Of a DNA stretch of 64,000 nt, positions 1 through 15,202 are shown one piece after another. How positions within the stretch are numbered: position 1 is the stretch's first letter; each line of letters starts with the position of its first letter. Made by a program: the position numbers and the translations under genes. The notes beneath the pieces are model-generated. The model did not search any database and was not told the origin of the DNA. It saw only the letters and a list, made by a program, of their open reading frames with translations. Source of the stretch: Ricordea florida (lineage: Eukaryota; Cnidaria; Anthozoa; Corallimorpharia; Ricordeidae); the NCBI GenBank assembly GCA_949710005.1, contig OX453273.1, positions 4,125,206 through 4,189,205 of the forward strand, read 5' to 3'.

Positions 1-1226
1 AACTGAAGGACCGACAAATGTGTTCTCTGCAACTCCGTTCGTCCTTGTGAGACCAAGGTAAGGCAAACAAGCGCAGAGCATATTAAAACTTTTTCCCGCC
101 AAAACATCCTGTGTGCAACCTTTCAATAACGAAATGTCGATTTTTGTAGGTTTCCACATAAGTGTATTTACAAGTATGTAAACGCCTTATTACTCTATAA
201 AGAGGAAAATAACTTCTTAAATGGAGAAAATCCGCTATTGTTTGTTTTCTGGGGCTAACATGAAAACAATGTTGAAGTATGTGATTGATCGATAGATCAT
301 GCATGCCTGCATGTATTTCGATGTGTAGTATTTCGTTGATTGTTTAAACAAAAACATTAAAAATAAAACAGAAGTCCAGCAACTTCCATGTTTAAATATG
401 AAATTTGGAAACCATGTGTGGCTTAAGCTATTCGGGATCGTGAATCATAAATTTGTGCACTTGCGATGTCGGACCGACGGTTATTCAGTATTGTGCAACA
501 AATATCTGGCAGACAATTACGCAATGTAGTTTATAGTCTTCTTGTCTTCAGTCTTGTTTTTGCAATTGCTATGATTATTGCTATTACTATTGCTATTGTT
601 ATTTATATTATTATTTTAATTATTGTCACTATTGTTGTTATTGCCATTACTGTTGTCGTAGCCATAATTGGCGGCACTGCTGTTGTTATTTTAGCATTCC
701 TGGATTCTTTTGAAAGGGTGGACACTGCCTTTGCTGCTTAAGCTTTTGAAAAAAATTGTGACTCAATTAAACAAAGACATTTTGCAGCGTATTTTTGTAG
801 TCGTAGTTGACTATTCAGTAGCCAGCGTAAGCAAGTATTTGTAAATCTATAATGTATGGTTAATCAGAAGCCAAGCAGGTGGCTTATTTATTAAAGATTC
901 CTTTAGAGGGTAGCTTATTGTAGTGGGTTGGCTTATTGATTGTGCTAAATGCGGCATCATAAGAAGATGTGGTATGGTGACCACTTTATGCAATCCCAAT
1001 GAGTGATACTGGATTTCGATAATCATGGCATTTTTGAGTTTAAGTCTCTTGAAACTTTCCATAATTGTTGACAATTTCACCACAGTGCTTAATGTGTTCG
1101 AAAACTGAACTCCTTAGATGTGAATAAATTGTACCACTTACTTTCACCTGGAATGGCGTATAATACTTTTTCTTCCTAGTAATGTTCAGAGATAACAGTT
1201 ACCATCCCACTATCATTTCTTCACAG
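1..1226. other. 5' flank / upstream intron of the FYVE gene, no gene seen
   Basis: No exon can be supported here. The start of the FYVE gene is probably further left, because its first visible exon opens with an acceptor at 1225-1226. Positions 540-700 are a low-complexity ATT/GTT-rich stretch. It creates an open frame of almost pure Ile/Val (466-741) that is not credible as a gene. Confidence 0.5.
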
Positions 1227-4200
1227 GTGGATAGCTGATGAAGAGGTACAGATCTGTGTGCTTTGCTCTCAAAAATTTACACAGATTCGTAGAAAGCACC
1301 ATTGCAGACAGTGTGGCCGGATCCTTTGTAGCAAGTGCTGCAATGAAAAAGTAAGTTGGTGAAGGACATTGAAGGTCTTTCATATTGGTATACAAATTAG
1401 ATGACTGTTGCAGTCATCTAATTTGCATACTGTTTTCGCCAATGGCCAGGTATTCTATGATCATCATTCTTAATTAATTATTATAGTTATCATAAAAATA
1501 GTAATAGCTATTGTCATTATGATTATATTTGTAATAGTTATCATTTTGATATAATGCATGATGTGTTGATCAATAAGTAACTTATTGGTTTGTTTGAAAA
1601 TGACTTCTCATGTGTTTTTAGGTTCCCTTACCACAGCTTGGGTTTGAAGAACCAGAGAGAATTTGTGACAATTGTCTGGAAGTTACTGCTCTTGTCACCA
1701 AATCAAGGTCATTACAAATGGTGAGATTTTACAAACTTTAGTTTCCATTTAACAATTGGGCTTCCAAATCTATTTTAACAATGATTGTTTGGCTACAAGT
1801 TTTCTATTTAACAATTAGATTATCAGCTCGAGATTTCTTATAGTTCACCACTAAATTTTATTTGATTTGTATTGGTTTAAATTGATCATGTGATGCGAAA
1901 GTGTTCATCTGTGGAGGGACACTATCAGCCCATAATGCCCTTCTGAGGAAAATACCTAGATGGATAGTACTCATCAGTAAAAATTTTGATAAGTATGGCT
2001 ACTCACTTTGCCAAGGTCAGCGAAGAAGATGTAACTATCCTTGTATCTGTATTTTTTAGCTAATGTATGTTGTGAATTATTGACATTTGTGACAGGCTGT
2101 ATGCATTAATAAATCTTTGATTGATCTGCATTTAGTGGGTTTTGACAGTTTTTCGACTGGCGCACAGAAGAAAATTTAGTGGTGAACAGTAAAGACAATA
2201 AAGTGTTTCTGTCTCTGAGGTATCAGTCTGATAGTTGCCCCGTGGAAATTTGAAGTTCTTAAAACAAGTATTTGCCCGAGAAGCAAAGAGTCTGGCAATG
2301 TACTTTTTCTTGAATTGCACATGTCAAAGAAAATCAAAGTACTTGTTGCTTTGTTTCCCTGTCAATCTGTTTTTTCTCTGTGAAAGAAAAAGCACTAATG
2401 CAATTCCATGTTAAATACCCTTGTCTCATTAGCAAAATGATAATATAGATTTTCTTCAACATATGAGATTCTACATTGTATGTTGACCAGTCAAGTTGCA
2501 GAATTCACATTAGTTTGTGAGTTGATTTCTACTGTTGTGTAAATATTAAATCTTTGGTGTTATTTAAACACTATCATTGCTGCATCATTGATAATATAAT
2601 TTGTTAATTATTGTTACAGTCTTTCAAGTTGGAGGCTGCTAGAAATCTAATGGAGTTGTGCAAGGATCCAATTGGACTTACAAAGGTTTGTTTGAAATTT
2701 GTGTAATTTGTATTGTAGGAAAGAAACTGTCTGTCATCTTAAAGGTTACAGACAGTCTGGTGTGTTCAAACTACGGAATCTCAACACGAAAGACCGACTT
2801 CATTCCCAGGGTCTCAGGAGAGACCCTAACAAGGTTGACAAAAGACATAGTAAGAAAAATGGTTTACCTAATGAGGTAATAAGGGAACTTTTATCATGAT
2901 AAGGTCAAACAGAAGCAGATCTATGTCTCATTTTTTACTGTAGAAAGTCACTTTTATACCTCGACCGCAGGAGCCAAAAAAAGCTCTTCCCAGAGTTTTA
3001 AATCATGTATAATGGCTTCTTCTCATTATGCACCAAAACAATGGTGCCTGTCCAAGGTGGAAACTATCAATAGCTTTGAGAATTGGAAGCAAAATCTTCT
3101 GTACACGTTATCACTGGACAGCAACTTCACCCCCTCCCTAGCCGATGGCATTCAGTGGTTGAAAAAGACCAAAGCCCAACCACTTTGAGGACTCAAAGCT
3201 GACAGCGATCCCGTACCTCTTGCTTGACGCCTCACTGCTGAACAAATAGTCAACTTTCTTGAGCTTATGCTAGGTTAGATTGGGAATTATTGCCCTATCA
3301 TTTCCCGAGGCACTTAAGTGAAAAAATCAACATCACTTGAATTCATCTGGCAAACTATTTGCCAAGACTTTGGTTTTCAGGCCACAGGCGCATAATTCAT
3401 TGTTTCTCTGACATACACCTTGCAGCGGATGAGTGCCCTGAGGATCTGTACCAACGCCTTATCGCTTTTGTGGAAGAGTCCTTACTTCACACTAACAGTT
3501 TAATCCATCATGGTGAACATGTTCCGGAGGATGAGGAACTAACTCCTTCCCTTGAAGACTTTGTCATTCTTACTTGGTTGAGACTCATACGCCCCAGTCT
3601 CCCTCGTTAAGTCAAGCAAGTCTACAGCATGGAGTTGAGATCTCACACCCTCGCCTTAATTAGACCCAAGATCTCCCAGGCACTTAATTCTCTCCTCGAG
3701 GAAATCCGTGCTTCAGATGATGCTAGGATTCTACATGCAGCGGTAGCTGATGGTTTTCGTCGCTCCTGTTCGGGTGGCAGGATTGGCCCTAGGACTGGCA
3801 CCAGACAACCCCATCAGGACAAGCTGGTCACTCTTATACAAACCACTGCCTCAGTCAGTGTACCTTTCTCCCTGACATGTTAAAAGCAAGGCAGACCATT
3901 GGTGTCCTAGACGGCGAACAAGACACCAACTGTGACCTCGATCCTGATCCACCCTGTCCAAAAACCGCTTTGCCTACCCCTGCCTACCCCGGACGCTGTT
4001 ACCTACCTTGTCCAGACCTGTCAATCTCCTTATATCCTTCAAGGAACTTGTCATGGAGGATCTTGATGTTGAAGTGCTTACAGTGACAATCCTTTTTCGT
4101 GTGTCATTCCATGGTGCTCAAGTTACCTCGTTCCACTGGATGCTGTAACAGCTGGTCACCTTTCTCAGGAATCCATTCACTGGACCAATGATGGAGCAGT

Positions 4201-7200
4201 CAGGGACCCTGGAATTGGTGCCACCCTCTGCATGACGCACGGAGACAAGTTACATGTCTCTGGCTTCTTCAAATTGGTTGTGCCTTGGTTCTTGCCTTAT
4301 CACCTTAACTGGCACTGACAAAAGGCTAATGGTTGACATGTCAGCTTCTTCTTCTTCATCTCATGGTGGTATAAGTTGCCTTGGTTAGTTATCATTCTCA
4401 AATGATGACTGTGGCAGAACAGTCATGATGTCTGCAGTCTTCCAATGTTTTACATCAACAACGCCATACCCTAAAATCCTAGCAGCATCCAGGATGTTTG
4501 TGCCATTAACCTAGTTTATCAGCCTTGCTCCCAGTCTCCTGTTGTTCAGTGGTCTGAACTAGTAACAGAAGGTTGTTTGTAGGTTTAGCTCTTATAAGGA
4601 GAACTTTCATTTGCTTTTTCTGAGTTTGCATGTGACCGTACTATCAGATGTTACTCTCCCAGGAACAGTACTGTGACAGTACTGTTCAAAAAATATATCT
4701 TTCTCAAAATTTTCCAGGTTCAAAATATACCATCTTCATTATTGAACTATTCTTTTCCCCTTTCTTGGTGTTTTTGTTCTTAGGTTGTGGAAATGGGTGG
4801 TGTGCAGACATTAATTTTCCTGAGTCAAAGTGGAAATGATGAAGTAAAGGTATTTCTCAGTTTTGTTAATGGAATGTTGAACTAGTCATTGGCAAGATTT
4901 TAACTAAGTGAACATTAAGTGTAGAAGTTATATTAATATAATTAAATAATAATATTATTAATTTCTAATATGAAAACATACTGTTGAAGGCATTGTTAAT
5001 TCTGGTTTAAAAATTATTATATTAATTTTTACAGGCAGATGTGGCTTCTGGCCTTCAAATTCTTTCCACGCATCCTCCATTGCATCCTATGTTGGCTAAG
5101 TGTGGTGCAATCAAGGCATTATGCAGGTATTTTATTCTCAATGATAAACCTTATAACCTTCATTTACCTTCAGCATTGGTTGGAGACGTAAAGCTAGGTG
5201 GGCAAAGCAATTAATAAGTGAAGCATATGTAAAGGGTGTGTTCCTTTGGTAAAATCGGGATAATCATTATTTTGTGATCTGAGATCATGCAGATTGTGGA
5301 GTATCCTTGTCCTTGGATTCATCTGTTCCTTTGAATTTGTATCAGAAATCCAAATCCGCATCATACTGAATGAATGCACCCTTAATGTTTTTGTATAAAT
5401 AAGTAAGAATATGTGTCAAACAATAAAGAGAATTAGTTTAGAATTTTATATTTATAGCAGTGAAGAAAAGCATGTGAGAATTTTCTTGTTGTTGTTATTG
5501 TTGTCGTTGTAGTGTCCTGTCAACAGCTTCTGAAAGTCAGGAACAGACACTAACTGATGCCATCAGTGCGTTGATGATCTTTTGTAAATCACCTGAGCTG
5601 AAAGCACAAGGTCAGATGATCAGAATCTTGGAGTAGTGAAAAGAAATGTTCAGAAATTGCAACCAAGGTGGCAATCAAACATAGTGTGGGGCTATACCCT
5701 TGTTAAAAATAATGAATGCAACTTAAAAAGCTACAATTCACTGGCCTGGCATTTCAACACTCCAGTCGAGTGTCTTCTTCAAGGGTGATTAGGCAGGGCT
5801 GTGAAGCTTCTTTTATACATATAATCAACGGCATTGCTTATAGTAATAGTTATTTTAAATAATAGTAATAGTAATTATTACAATGAGAACTATCTGAACC
5901 TCCCAATGTCCTTTTTCTTTGGTCTTGAACTCCCTGTATCATGATCATGATGATCATCATCACAGTGTATGTGTTGTAGGTAAAATTGGGTCTCAGGTTA
6001 AATGTGTATTCAACCTAGGGTCTCAGGGTAATTTTGTTACTTTAAGGAATTACCGTATAGTGGTCAGGTGAGGACTTGTCTTTATAGACAGTTACCTTCA
6101 TGGGGATATGATGAACAGTGATTCTCTTTTTATGGTAAATGATAAGTTACGTAGTTATTCTACAAGGGTGCACACACTGCAAGATATATACAATGTGCTC
6201 TTAACACCCAGCTTTATGGCACTCAATTGCGAAATAAGTAACAAGGTTTATTTTTTATTTCTTTGAGCTATAATTTTGCTCTCAAATGTTTGCTATTTGA
6301 ATTATCCAATGACCTTTTCTTAAAAAAGTTTGTTTTCCATGTAATTGTTACAGAACATTGGTGTATTTTCAAGTGTGATTAAGGAATACATGTACCACAA
6401 ATAAAGCAAATTACTTTGTTTTATACCTCGCAAGCCATGCTTCATTTTATATTTTGTAGCTTTAGCCGATGGTGCACTCAATCCTGTTTTGTCTTTGTGT
6501 GCCATGAAAGAAGCGATTGCTCTGTTGGCATTGATGACTCTAAGCCATATTGTTGAATTTCAAGGAAACCTAGCACCTCTTATAGAGGTCAGTGAATTAA
6601 CAGGTAGTTAACCCTTTACATCCCAGGAGTGACCAGCATCCAAATTCCAGGGATTGTCTAATTGGTGTGGGTGGGTGGGTCGTGCGTCGTGGGTCGTGGG
6701 TCACGCGCGAGTCCTGCGTCTTACGTGTTGAGTCCACACATAATTTTTGAATAAAGCGAGACCGGTCTGTCTGTTCTTAGTTAAACCAACCTGTAACGGC
6801 ACCCGTGTGCCTTAGTTTAGTTTTGTTGTATTTTTAGCTATTTTCTTTATTATAACCAGATTTTACGTCACAATGATTTTCCGCCAGCTGTCACGTGACC
6901 TTAGCTTAAATACCGCTACACATGCGTAGTTTTCTCTAAGGCTCACAGAAATTCAACGGGTAACCTTTTCAAGCTTTATTGCTGTTGAACTCAGAACCTA
7001 CTAGAGCGTTCGCCCCGACACGTCCTGCAACGGGATTGCTGTAAAAGTTGGCACAATAAACTCCAGCCTTGTGAAACCTGTGAGTCTCTTAGTTTTTCTT
7101 AGTTTCACGGATCTCTCCGACACCGGAGCTGATGCCGCTACACAACCCGAGTATCAAAACGGTCTGATGTCTGTGAAAAGTAAGTCCGACATTATCAGGA

Positions 7201-10200
7201 AGATATCCATAAAGAGTTTTGGTATGTTTTTGTTGCAAACTCTTGATGCATCATGCAAAGATTGTCTTATTACATAGTTAGAGCTACTAACTATGCTTAT
7301 TAGTAGCGTGGGAACGCTCTCATATGATTGGCCAAAAACTAATGTTGCCAACTAGAGTGCAAACAGAAACCGACGAAGTTCATGAAATAGTCTTCCCTAA
7401 ACTAAATACCTAATTTAATTAAAAAAAAAAACATTCTGGAAGGTTTTCGTCCAACGACATAGAAAGTGTACGTGAAAAGCCGCGATTATCTTAGATTTTT
7501 TTTTAAACCGGAAGTGGTTTCCTTAGATGCATGTGTATTTCAGTAAAAATGCAAAGTGCACAAGGAGCATGCGGGAAAATGGGAGATGGCCAGGGAAGAC
7601 ATAGTTCACTGATACAGTGTATGTTTTCTTTACTGAATTTTATCGGAGAAACATTTTCATGAATGTGAAGGGTCGTGTGAAGGAAGATGGTGCCTTTAAA
7701 TTCTACGAGCAAGAGTCTTCTCCAAGAGCTACTATCCACAAAGCGTGACCTATTATCACGCACGACCCACGACCCACCTACCCACGCGATTTAGCCATCC
7801 TCCCAATTTCGCATTACAATATTCACTGTTCATCAACCATTCATGTCATGAGAATAACAAAAATGATCACTAAAAAAGAGTTGTATTGATATTTAAACAA
7901 ATTCTCTTCGGTAGTACCATAACAAATATATGAGAACAGTTAGGAGAAAATGAATATTGATATTGGTGCTTAAAGGGTTAACAAGGGTTAATTCCTGTAT
8001 AGCTAAGTTTTAACTCTCTCTACCTCTATACTCCTTAACTTAAATATTACAAAGAGCCATACATTAGGCTCATCTCTGGTGTAATATAATTTATTTATTC
8101 ACACAACTGACCTAAAACATATGACCTAAAGCATTCTTAACAATGCACCTAACCTTAACTAACAAAGAAAATGAATGAATTATATTACACCGGGGATGAG
8201 CCATACATTGTATCTCTCTTGGAAGATGCTTTGGAATTGTCTTTAAGAGGCATTTTACCTGCAACTGCATAGATGAATTTTGGAAACGAATTGTTGGTGG
8301 AGCAGTTTAAAAACATGAATCACATTCAATCCATCTTATAGTTTCTTTACAATTTGGCCATCTGTGCTTTCCTTTGCAGTATTTTGTCTTTTGTTTAAAC
8401 TTTACTTCAATGTTTGATTGCCATATGCCTTTGATTTTAAACAAACCAATTTATCTGTATATTTCAGAGTAACAGAAATGCACTACCAAGAATGTTAGCA
8501 CTAACAAAAGCACAAGACGAAAAGGTAACTAGCATTATGAAATGATATTCCAGTATGTTCAGATTTGACCTTGTACTTTACTAGTCTCTCAATTGTACTT
8601 TCTTGAAGAAGCAAGTGAAATGAAATATAATTGTTTAGGGAGCCAAAATTCATGGTGTCCAAATGAAATTTTGTTCAAAATATTTCTGGGCATCATAAAA
8701 TTCTGCTGTGAAATTTTGTTGCTGGTTGAGAATTTTCACTGCCTTGTAAACAATGGACACAATTTATCATTAGAATTTTGTTGCCATCGAAATTTCACTC
8801 ATTTTCGCTGAAAATATGTGGTATTGGTCCTTATGATAATGATTCATTACAAAGTGTCCTGATTATTAAAGTCTTAATTGTACACTCAGAATTCTGACTA
8901 ATATGGAGTTATATGGAATAGTTAATCCCATTGTCTGGCATGGAGTATTTACTAAGCAATACATTCCTTGCAGTCACCTCTGGACATGCCTAATTATTTA
9001 CCACTCCCTAAATATTTACCACTCCCTAATCGAACCCTATATTTCTTATGGTCTCGTTGCTTGGGGTCAAGCCGCAAATACTTACATAAACAAAATCGTC
9101 ATTTTACAAAAGCGTGTTCTTCGTTTAATGCATTTCTTAGACTACAAATCTCACACTGTTCCTCTTTTTGTTAGTTCCCGAATCTTACCAGTAAAATTGC
9201 TTTATTTTAAATTGGTTGCCTCTTTGGTACATGATGCTGCTAATCGATGTGCTCCACCTAATATTTCCAATCTATTTACTCGTTCCGAAAAGATTCACCC
9301 CTACCCCACACGATTCTCACAAGCTGGGAACCTCCACATAAAAATGTCAAGAACAAATCAACAGTTATTTTCATTTTCAAGAATTGGTGCTAAAATATGG
9401 AATGGTATCCCTCCTGAACTCTGTGGGCTTAGGAAAGCACCCTTCAAACGTAAATTGCATGATTTACTTCTACATATTCTTGGAACTGAGGAGATCAATG
9501 TTGAAATGCGCTACATTGACCTTTCTAAACACATGCGGCTATTTAATATTAAGTAGTTCCCCTAAGTCTTAAAAGTTAATTTGGTTCTATTTTCTCTTTT
9601 CTTTACTGTCGTTATTAATAGTTTGTTTTCCATTTCCTCTTTTTTTTCTTAATATTGTTAAATATATATATATATATATATATTTTTTTTTTTTTCTCTG
9701 TTGTCGTACATATAATTTTTTTTTTTTAAACATCCATTCCAAAATTAAGTAGCCCGCCTAGAATAGCTATGCTAATTGCGGGCTACTATGGTCTCTGTAG
9801 TGGTTTTTTAAAATAAAATGCGTGTTGTTGTTGTTGTTGTTGTTTTTGTTGTTGACATTAAAGTTTACTTGAGTTAGTTACAGTACTTAAGCATCTTCAT
9901 ACCGGGGACACTTAAGGCAAACACACCTAGACATAAGTGGGAGGAAAAGTGAGATTTCCTTAGACAGCAAGAATATTTAATGTTTAAACTTGTCATCTTC
10001 TTTGTAGATACAAGAAATATCACTTAGGATTTTAGCACAGATGTCCATGGGAACTGATTGGCAGAGACATAAGATTGTACAGGTGACTGATTGAAATATG
10101 TTTCAATGAATGTTGGCTGGTTACAATGAAAACTCGTTTGAAAGTTCACTTTGCAGTATTTTAGACCAAAAATAGTTGTCAGTGACTTGTCAGTTAAGCA

Positions 10201-13200
10201 TCTTACCAATTAATCTATTATTACAAGCATTTGGACTGCTGACATGCAATGTGTTGTTTAGTGGTCCAATTCTGCTCTTGAAAAATTGAATATATGTAAG
10301 TTGTGCTTATAAATTTTGCTTTTATTTATCAAATAAAGAAGCCTAAGCTGTTTATTACACTGATAAAACACAAGAACACAAGTGAAATGTAGAAAACACA
10401 AACTGCAGACATTTCTCAGATGTCTAGAGTGTTTTATCATGGTGTAATACATGGCTTAGGCTTCTTCATTTGCTTTATGATATAGATTTTACATACCACG
10501 AGTAGAAACAACAAAGCACACATATCGAAAGAATTGATGCCATTTAATACCAACTTCTCAACTGTTTTCGTTTCTTCTTCTGTATTTGTTGTATAATCTC
10601 AGCTTCAAAACTTTCTGCTGCTTTGCAGAGAACTTTATTTCTTCAAAGAAAATGTTTTTCGCCATCTCCATCAAAAATGTCGATTAGTGGTAATGTGTCA
10701 AAAAAAAAACACACTTTTTCTATGTTTTGTACTGTCTCTGATAAAACATGGGTTTTTGACCAATCAGAGTGTGCAGGGTCCTATCTATATTATAATTCTT
10801 AATATATCATGAGTACTTAACAGATTACTGTTTCTCTATGAAGGAAGATTTCTCTGCTGGAAGATGTCTGGTAGAGGCACTAACTCGAGGACCAAAAAAT
10901 CTGCAAGTAAATACAGTCTTCTCAGCACCTACTGAGCACATAGTCTTCCCTTCTTTCCTTTTACCAGTACTGTTATTGTCACCACTTGCTCGCTATGTGG
11001 GCATATACATGTAGAGTCCACATTTAGTAAATGAAAGGTCCTTGCAGTTATGAAAGTAACATAGTCAGTTGCCAAGATGATACCTGAAGAAAATCCAGGC
11101 TTGAAGAGGATCCAATCTCATGACCTTGCATTATACCAGTGCAATGCTTTAACCAATTGAACTATCTAGCTAACTGGGAGCTGTTCCTTTGTGAGTTTGT
11201 AGTGCACCCGTAGAAGAGGAAGAAATGAATGTGTATGTACAAAAATTTCATATGTGTGCACTGGGGTAGAGAGATAAATATGATAAATGAAAAAATCTTG
11301 GCAGTTATGTAAGCAACACAGTCAGTTGCCAAGGTAATTAAGACCTGAAAAATGTCAGGCTTGAATGAGATCTTGTAGTCAACTGTTTATGTTGCTTACA
11401 TACTTGCAAGAATCGTTCATTTATTAAATGTCGTTCTACCACAGTGCGCATATATGGCCCTTTTTTATATACACATTCATTTCTTCATCTTCTTACGGGT
11501 ACAGTACAAACTCACAAGGGACAAGCTACTAGTTGACTTGATAGCTCAGTAGCATTGCACTGGTGTCACATGGTCATGGGTTTGAATCCCGTTCAAGCCT
11601 GGATTTTTTCCGATCTTATCTTGGCAACTGACTATGTTGCTTACATAACGGCAAGGATCTTTCATTTATTAAAATCTTTCTACCACAGTGCACATATATG
11701 GAGGATATTACACGGTGGCGAGAAGATATGAATTTTATGTTCGAGTGGCAAGAACAATATCTCACGAACAATATCTTTCATTGTATGGAGACTAAATAAA
11801 AACCAATTCAACAAAAGCAAAAGGCGGGAATCGTGACGTCATTGAACGATACGACACTCACAAAGGTGACATACGGAAGATACGCCACTCGGGTCCTGGA
11901 TGAAGTGGCGTATGGAATCTACGAGTGGTTTAGTTCCCAGTAAAACACTCTTCTCCATATAATAAGTGAAGTTATTATATATTCACATTCACATATAGTC
12001 CAATTAAATTCTATTAAAACTTTAATGCTGTGGTGCTGAAGATACTATTCATGTGTGGCTGACTTAAATTCTTGCCTTTTAGGTTCTTGTAAATGCCTCC
12101 TGTCTGATTGCTAATCTTGCCACTGGAGAGCAAGACCAGGTACTGTAACATTTCTTCTGTGATACATCCAAACTGTTTGTGTTAAGTGTCACAATATTAA
12201 ATTAACTTGTGGTACCACAGTGTTTTCATGATTCAACTTTGGGCCAGTGAAAGTGATATTTAATCATTTGTAACAGTTTCACTGGCCCTTAGATATAAGT
12301 TGACTTATAACTTTTAAAAGTTAAATTATGCCAACTATAAATAATTTGCAACTTTAATCACCTTTTTGTACTCAGATGTCTCTAAGAGATTGTCTCCAGG
12401 CAATGTGTTCATTAACATCATCACATACTGGACATAAGGATATTCAGGTTTGTGAATGTGGAATTTAGCTGGCAAGTTATGTGAAGGTCTTTGTTTAATA
12501 AAGTATTACTATTTCCCTTTTACATTTAGATGCATCTCACTTTTGTTCCTTTGCAAATTACTAATTACTACTAATTGCTTTGCCCAAATATAGTACATGT
12601 ATTTTCTGTATTTTCAGACCCATGTGTCCAGAGCTCTTGGTAACTTTGCAAAGTTTCATCAGAATTCTTCTATTTTGGTAGGTTACCATGTTACAGTGTG
12701 TAATATATCATAATGTCACATCCATGCTGTACTCTGTGTGGTTGTGTTGAGTCCACACGTAATTTTTGAATAAAGCGAGACGCTCCGTCTCTTCTTAGTT
12801 AAACCAACCTGTAACGGCACCCGTGAGCCTTAGTTTAGTTTTGTTTTATTTTTAGCTATTTTCTTTATTATAACCGGATTTTACGTCACAATGATTTTCC
12901 GCCAGCTGTCACGTGACCTTAGCTTAAATACCGCTACACGTGCGTAGTTTTTTCTAAGGCTCACAGAAATTCGACGGGTAACCTTTTCAAGCTTTATTGC
13001 TGTTGAACTCAGAACCTACTAGAGCGTTCGCCCTGACACGTCCTGCAACGGGATTGCTGTAAAAGTTGGCACAATATACTCCAGCCTTGTGGAACCCGTG
13101 AGTCTGTTAGTTTTTCTTAGTTTCACGGATCTCTTCGACACCGTAGCTGATACCGCTACACAACCCGAGGATCAAAAGGTATGATGTCTGTGAAAAGTAA

Positions 13201-14311
13201 GTCCGACATTATCAGGAAGATATCCATAAAGAGTTTTGGTATGTTTTTGTTGCAAACTCTTGATGCATCATGCAAAGATTGTCCTATTACATAGTTAGAG
13301 CTACTAACTATGCTTATTAGTAGCGTGGGAACGGAGAATGAATGCGAAGGGTCGTGTGAAGGAATTCTACGAGCAAGAGTCTTCTCCAAGAGCTACTATC
13401 CACAAAGCGTGACCTATTATCACGCACGACGCACGACCCACGACCCACCTACCCACGTGATTTAGCCATCCTCATCTGCAGCGCATTTGGAAAGTACTAT
13501 GAGAATACCCCTGTAGCAGATTTGTGATTTCCTGTGGACCCTAGCTAGCAGAAGTGGGAAATCATGAGTCTGTCATCTAACTTCCTTATACATCCAATTT
13601 TATAGTATTTTTTCATGATTATTATATATATAATACTTATAATAATGATCATGATGTTTCTATTATTTTTGTTGAGATATTCTATTGTTAATCTTTCTCA
13701 GATAAATTACCTTCCAGGTATCATAGACACACATCTCAAGGTATGTAAATACTTTCAATAATGTTTCAACCTCACCCAGTGTCTATGGTTATCATGATAT
13801 GTATAACTTTTGCTTTTGCTTTCCTGTTTTTCTGTGACTATTTAAAGCCACTTTAGGCTAATTAACTTGTTTTTGTTGCAGTCAAATGACAGTACAATCA
13901 AATGCCATGGTCTTAGAAGTGCCATGTATCTTCTTGCTCATCAGTGTGACAGGACAGTCAGCATATTGATAAGGTACACTCAACATTTGTCTTCTGTTAG
14001 TTTTTGCTAATGAAGGCTCCAAAGTGGAACAATCATGTGTGACAATTTAGTATAAAAAAAATTTCAGTTTTGCATGGGAACAATCAGCCATTTAATAGAA
14101 AACCTGTGCCTAGTATTTAGTTTTTCATTTTCATTAGCATTTCACTTTGGAGTAGCAAGGTAAAAAAACCCACAATTTTCGCAGCACCAGCCTACCATTT
14201 CATATTAGAATAGCCAATTGAGTCAGGCTACACTGTAGGTAGGGTAAAATCTCAGGCCCTTGGCATGCCTTAACCCTTTCACTCCCAAGGGGTCTCCATT
14301 TGACGAGTAAG

Positions 14312-14344
<33 letters not shown>

Positions 14345-15168
14345 AGTCACTCTTGGGAGTGAAAGGGTTAAGGGAGTAGTTGTATTATGGGCATTCTGGC
14401 GCAATTTGATTTTCGTTCGATTTTTTTGTGAAATCGCGGTTTTGGGTGTGGTCGATTTTGTCAGATGGGTGTGGCCAAAAAAAGTTTCTGCATAATTAAT
14501 TGGTTTGATTTTCGATCGAGGATTTTTTCGTTTGGATCGTCGATGTCCTTTGGGGGGTGGGGGTGGGGGCCGATTTGTTAAAGTGGGATTTTGTGTCGAT
14601 GTTGGTACCGATTGGCATACGCAAACGAAATGGCAAACATGAACGATTTGAGGTTCGCAACCAGGACGATTTCCAATGACTTAATCATGTTCAAACATGA
14701 AAGATATTTTGTGAAAGATGGTGTGTTGACTGTTGAATTGGAATGGTTTAATATAGGTCATTTAGGTAGACGTGAATTTCTTGATGCTATTAAACCAGAC
14801 ATAGCTCGGTATTATTCATTATATGGAAATTGTATTGGGCCAGCTACATGTGATGTTTCTTACAAGAGTAGATTCAGTCCACGCGTTGTATTTGTTGAGT
14901 GGGGTGTTGTACCTGTTTTTAAGATGGATTTTTTTTACGGTGAAAATAAAATGTATGGAATGGATGCAATTGTGAAAGGTTTGGATAATGATGAGATTCT
15001 TAATCAAATAAACGCAAATGTTAAGTTACAACCATTTAATTTTGATCCTATTGATGACGTGTGGGATGATGATGAAAGAATTGATCCCGATGATGATGAG
15101 ATTCTTAATCAAATAAACGCAAATGTTAGGTTACAACCATTTAATTTTGATCCTATTGATGACGTGTG

Positions 15169-15202
<34 letters not shown>

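Noticed and set aside
466-741. Open frame rich in Ile and Val
   Set aside because: Produced by an ATT/GTT low-complexity stretch; no domain, no exon context.
11541-11612. Functional tRNA gene
   Set aside because: A- and B-box-like sequences are present but the flanking body is shared with several copies, and the cloverleaf is degenerate; this is a SINE head.
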